64,000 nucleotides of DNA, taken from the NCBI GenBank assembly GCA_965242735.1, contig OZ251497.1, positions 2,728,001 through 2,792,000 of the forward strand, given 5' to 3'. Numbering within the stretch: the stretch's first letter is position 1; every line of letters starts with the position of its first letter. Below the pieces are notes generated by a model. The model searched no databases, was not told where the DNA came from, and worked only from the letters and a program-made list of their open reading frames with translations. Origin of the DNA: G958295645 sp965242735. Lineage in GTDB: Bacteria > Gemmatimonadota > Gemmatimonadetes > Longimicrobiales > Gaopeijiaceae. The position numbers were made by a program, and so were the translations under genes. Below, piece by piece: positions 61,493 to 64,000 of the stretch.

Positions 61493-62781
61493 CCCTGGAC
61501 CACACCAACCACGTCGGCCGCGCCGACCCGCCCGGCCGCTTCCGCGCCAATCGGACGACATGGTCGTGGGCGCTCTTCGACTTCGCCAATTCGATCTTTC
61601 CGGCGGTCATGGTCACGACCGTCTTTGCCATCTACTACGTCAACGTGGTGGTCGGCGGGGAGGGCGGGGAAGGAGAGTGGTGGTGGGGCCGGGCGGTGTC
61701 GGTGTCCGCGCTGGTGGTCGCCCTTTCGTCGCCGTTCCTGGGCGCGGTGGCGGACCGCACGGGCGCGCGAAAGCGCTTCCTGACCTTCTACGTGGGACTG
61801 TGCATTGCCGGCGTGCTCGGCATGGTCACGCTGGACGCGGGCATGGCGCTTCGGGGCTTCGTCCTCTTCGTCGTGGCGAACGTGGGCTTCGAGAGCGCCT
61901 TGGTGTTCTACAACGCCTACCTGCCCGAGATCGCGCCGCCGGAGAAGCGGGGCTGGGTCTCCGGCCTGGGCTTCGGCCTCGGGTACCTGGGTTCGGCGCT
62001 CGGCCTGCTCCTGGTCCTGCCGTTCGCTCAGACGCGCATCGAACTCGTTTGGCTCGTCGTCGCCGGCTTCTTTCTCGTCTTCTCCCTGCCGGCGCTGCAC
62101 TGGCTGCCCAGCGGCGGCGGAGGCGACGAGACGATCGCCGAAGCCGCCCGCTCGGGACTGGTCGACTTGGCAGGAACCATCCGCGAGATCTGGGGCTTGA
62201 AGGACCTTCGCAACTTCCTGCTCGCCTACTTCTTCTACGTCGACGGAGTCGTGACCATCATCGCGATGGCGGCCGTCGTGGCGGCGGGCACGTTCGGATT
62301 CGATCAGGCCGAGACCATCGTCTTGTTCCTGATCGTCCAGTTCTCGGCCTTGGCTGGCGCGTTCGCGTTGGCCAAGCCCACGGACGTGTTCGGCCCCAAG
62401 GCCGTGCTGAACGGCGTCTTGCTGTTGTGGATCGTCGCGGGCGTCTCGGCCTACTTCATCCAGGAAAAAACGACGTTCTACGTCCTGGCGGTGATTGCAG
62501 GACTGGGATTGGGCGTCGTGCAGTCGGCGAGCCGCGTCGCGCTGTCCGCGCTGATTCCAAAGGGCAAGGAGGCCGTGATGTTCGGATTCTACGCCCTGTG
62601 CGGGAAGTCCTCGTCCGTCATCGGACCCCTCCTGTTCGGCTACGCCACCCTGCTGGCCGGCGGCAACCAGCGCCCGGCCTTTCTCGTCCTGACCGCCCTC
62701 TTCGTGATCGGTCTGGCGTTGCTCCAGCGGGTCGGCGGGCTCGGCCGGGGCAAGCTGGCGGGGGACGCCGCCCGGCCCTAG
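61489..62781 (+). CDS. UMF1-family MFS transporter with apparent CTG start
   Basis: The 430-residue MFS protein shows TTWSWALFDFANSIFPAVMVTTVFAIYYV at its N-terminus, the VADRTGARKRFL motif between helices 2 and 3, NAYLPEIAPPEKRGWVSGLGFGLGYLGS, and a C-terminal half with LALSALIPKGKEA-like sequence. UMF1/Atg22-like transporters export small molecules such as amino acids. The conserved first helix (WSWALFDFAN) lies upstream of the first ATG (61609), and no ATG, GTG or TTG exists between it and the previous gene. CTG at 61489 overlaps the upstream stop (CTGA) with AGGA seven nt before, so it is the likely start. Confidence 0.82.
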   Translation: MTLDHTNHVGRADPPGRFRANRTTWSWALFDFANSIFPAVMVTTVFAIYYVNVVVGGEGGEGEWWWGRAVSVSALVVALSSPFLGAVADRTGARKRFLTFYVGLCIAGVLGMVTLDAGMALRGFVLFVVANVGFESALVFYNAYLPEIAPPEKRGWVSGLGFGLGYLGSALGLLLVLPFAQTRIELVWLVVAGFFLVFSLPALHWLPSGGGGDETIAEAARSGLVDLAGTIREIWGLKDLRNFLLAYFFYVDGVVTIIAMAAVVAAGTFGFDQAETIVLFLIVQFSALAGAFALAKPTDVFGPKAVLNGVLLLWIVAGVSAYFIQEKTTFYVLAVIAGLGLGVVQSASRVALSALIPKGKEAVMFGFYALCGKSSSVIGPLLFGYATLLAGGNQRPAFLVLTALFVIGLALLQRVGGLGRGKLAGDAARP

Positions 62782-62903
62782 CACGGCTTCCTGGCGTGCG
62801 GTCGCGATTCTGTCGGGCGGCGCTTGGTCCGTGCCTGGGAGACGCCCCCAGCCCGGCAAGTCGAAGTTGCGCTCCGAGCCGACGTGCGACCCCATATGGC
62901 TTG

Positions 62904-62932
62904 CCCATATTACCAAGTATGGTGAATATGGG
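62904..62932. promoter_or_regulatory. Operator-like inverted repeat upstream of vapBC
   Basis: CCCATATTACCA (62904-62915) and TGGTGAATATGGG (62920-62932) are near-perfect inverted arms, with one extra base, directly before the antitoxin ATG. This AT-rich dyad is very unlike the surrounding GC-rich DNA. VapBC pairs usually repress their own promoter through the antitoxin, and this is a good candidate site. Confidence 0.65.
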
Positions 62933-62935
62933 AGC

Positions 62936-63187
62936 ATGAAGACCACCATCGACGTTCAGGACCACCTGCTGGCCCGGGCCAAGCGACACGCCAAGAAGAC
63001 GGGTCGTCCGCTCCGGGCCGTCGTGGAGGACGGACTGCGGATGGCTCTCGACGCCTCCCGCGAGCCTCCCCCGCCCTACCGCCTCCCCGATCTGAGCGCG
63101 GGCGACCCGTGCGGCCGCGATCCCCTCGCGGCCTATTCCTGGCAAGACCTGAGCGAAGTCGTCTACGGAGACCCCGACGCCCGGTGA
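62936..63187 (+). CDS. vapB: VapB-type antitoxin
   Basis: The 83-residue protein starts MKTTIDVQDHLLARAKRHAK, an RHH-type DNA-binding domain (KTTIDVQDHLLARAKRHAKK), then GRPLRAVVEDGLRMAL, as in VapB antitoxins. The C-terminal half (YRLPDLSAGDP...YSWQDLSEVVYGDP) would wrap the toxin. It precedes the PIN-domain gene by about 200 bp instead of the usual overlap, because of repeated sequence between them. Confidence 0.8.
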   Translation: MKTTIDVQDHLLARAKRHAKKTGRPLRAVVEDGLRMALDASREPPPPYRLPDLSAGDPCGRDPLAAYSWQDLSEVVYGDPDAR

Positions 63188-63389
63188 ACCCCGCCACGCA
63201 CGACGACGGCGGCGGTGCAGGCGCAGGCCGCGAAGTCGTCCACCAAGACCCCGACGCCCAGTGACCCCCGCCACGCACGACAATCTCCGGTCGGCGCTCG
63301 AAGCCGGAGTCCCCGCGAAGCGCGCAGAGGGCGCCGACGCAACGATCCGGAACGCGCACCACCGGTCGGCGCCCACAGCCGGAGACCCC
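63155..63389. repeat. Duplicated segments between vapB and vapC
   Basis: The 50 bp that cover the end of vapB (63155-63203) recur at 63232-63281 with few changes, 77 bp apart. A second element (63285-63315) recurs at 63359-63389, 74 bp apart. The repeats fill the vapB-vapC gap and suggest a partial tandem duplication of the junction, which moved the two genes apart. Confidence 0.7.
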
Positions 63390-63391
63390 TC

Positions 63392-63832
63392 TTGATCGCC
63401 GTCGACACGAACCTTCTCGTGTATGCTCACCGGCGGGAATCGGCCGCCCACGGCGCGGCCCGCCGACTCGTGCGGGGCCTGGCCGAGGGACCCCGCCCGT
63501 GGGCGATTCCGTGGCCGTGCTGCTACGAGTTCCTGTCGATCGTCACCAACCGGCGCATCTGGAAGGACGCGGCCACGCCGCCCGAGCGCGCGTGGCGCCA
63601 GCTTCGGGCATGGACGGATTCGCCCTCAAACCGCCTGCTCGGCGAGACGGACGGATTCCTCGAGATCGTCGGCGAGCTGTGCCGGCGTCCCAAAGTGCGG
63701 GGACCCGTCGTCCATGACGCTCGCGTGGCCGCCCTCTGCTTGGCCCACGGGGTCGAAGCTCTGCTGACTCGCGACCGCGATTTCCGAGCCTTTCCGGAAC
63801 TGCCCACGCGCGATCCGCTGGCGGGCGGATGA
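63392..63832 (+). CDS. vapC: VapC-type PIN-domain toxin
   Basis: The 146-residue PIN protein starts LIAVDTNLLVYAHRRES with the first conserved Asp, and includes the middle CCYEFLSIVTN with a conserved Glu, and HDARVAALCLAHGVEALLTRDRDF with the final Asp pair. PIN toxins cleave RNA, often tRNA or rRNA. The TTG at 63392 gives a family-type start. All four acidic active-site residues seem present, so it is likely active. Confidence 0.85.
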   Translation: MIAVDTNLLVYAHRRESAAHGAARRLVRGLAEGPRPWAIPWPCCYEFLSIVTNRRIWKDAATPPERAWRQLRAWTDSPSNRLLGETDGFLEIVGELCRRPKVRGPVVHDARVAALCLAHGVEALLTRDRDFRAFPELPTRDPLAGG

Positions 63833-64000
63833 TCGGCAGGCGGCCCGGCCGCGCCGGACGTCGAGCGGCCGACTGACTTGCTCCGACGCAAAGACGGCGG
63901 TTCTCGCGTGGGACTGGTGCGGCTCGCGTTGCGTTCGCGGGACGGGTCGCCCGTCGCGCCAGCGCCCTGCTGAAGGCGACGCGACCGGTCACGCCTCAAA

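Overview
The window is one high-GC, gene-dense bacterial segment. A lipid A acyltransferase, an MsbA-type exporter, TonB-dependent transport, many lipoproteins and a PorX-type regulator mark a Gram-negative host. Prolyl-oligopeptidase S9D, a sortilin/VPS10-like BNR propeller protein, a DUF4249-TonB receptor pair and 6-bladed propeller lipoproteins are typical of Gemmatimonadota or a nearby phylum. That placement is inference; no rRNA or tRNA gene was recognised.

Layout. 1-4.7 kb: the start of a giant secreted repeat protein (SWM-like then cadherin-like repeats) with a 14-nt poly-C tract upstream. 4.8-10.1 kb: lipid A acyltransferase, MsbA-like exporter, PorX-like REC-PglZ regulator and a TonB-like protein. 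10.3-13.2 kb: tightly overlapping operon of SDR, heme O synthase and P1 peptidase. 13.4-18.9 kb: N-acyl-D-amino-acid deacylase and gamma-glutamyltransferase lipoproteins, an ABC-class ATPase and a small protein. 19-27 kb: DtxR-type regulator, DUF4249 lipoprotein/TonB receptor, PLP enzyme and S9D peptidase.

27.3-41.7 kb is the defence-rich accessory part. A decayed gene is followed by a six-gene minus-strand operon with the order and protein types of an SspABCD single-strand phosphorothioation system: cysteine desulfurase, DUF4007, large ATPase, PAPS-reductase-like sulfurtransferase. Behind it lie a GIY-YIG nuclease and a DGQHR (DndB-like) protein of clearly lower GC. The large ATPase gene holds four copies of a palindrome at an exact 42-nt period. 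Further on are an ECF sigma factor, two unrecognised envelope genes, and an AAA ATPase/DUF4276 pair that resembles OLD/PARIS-type defence pairs.

41.7-48.8 kb: internally shortened VPS10-like protein, copper P-type ATPase, DNA polymerase III delta, and a peroxiredoxin-like protein whose in-frame TGA lies where the family has a catalytic Cys, followed by a SECIS-like hairpin; it is best read as a selenoprotein.

49.1-52.7 kb is the most unusual locus: four small Cys-rich peptides, three of them sharing CxxC-X(29-36)-CxxxC, then a CPFC thioredoxin-like protein, a membrane protein and an ABC ATPase plus permease. I read it as a small-peptide production and export cassette that I cannot match to a named family.

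52.7-64 kb: MMPL exporter, an overlapping operon (NTF2-like, M28 peptidase, YVTN propeller, FG-GAP lipoprotein, YkvA-like), an MFS transporter apparently starting at CTG, and a VapBC toxin-antitoxin pair with its own operator.
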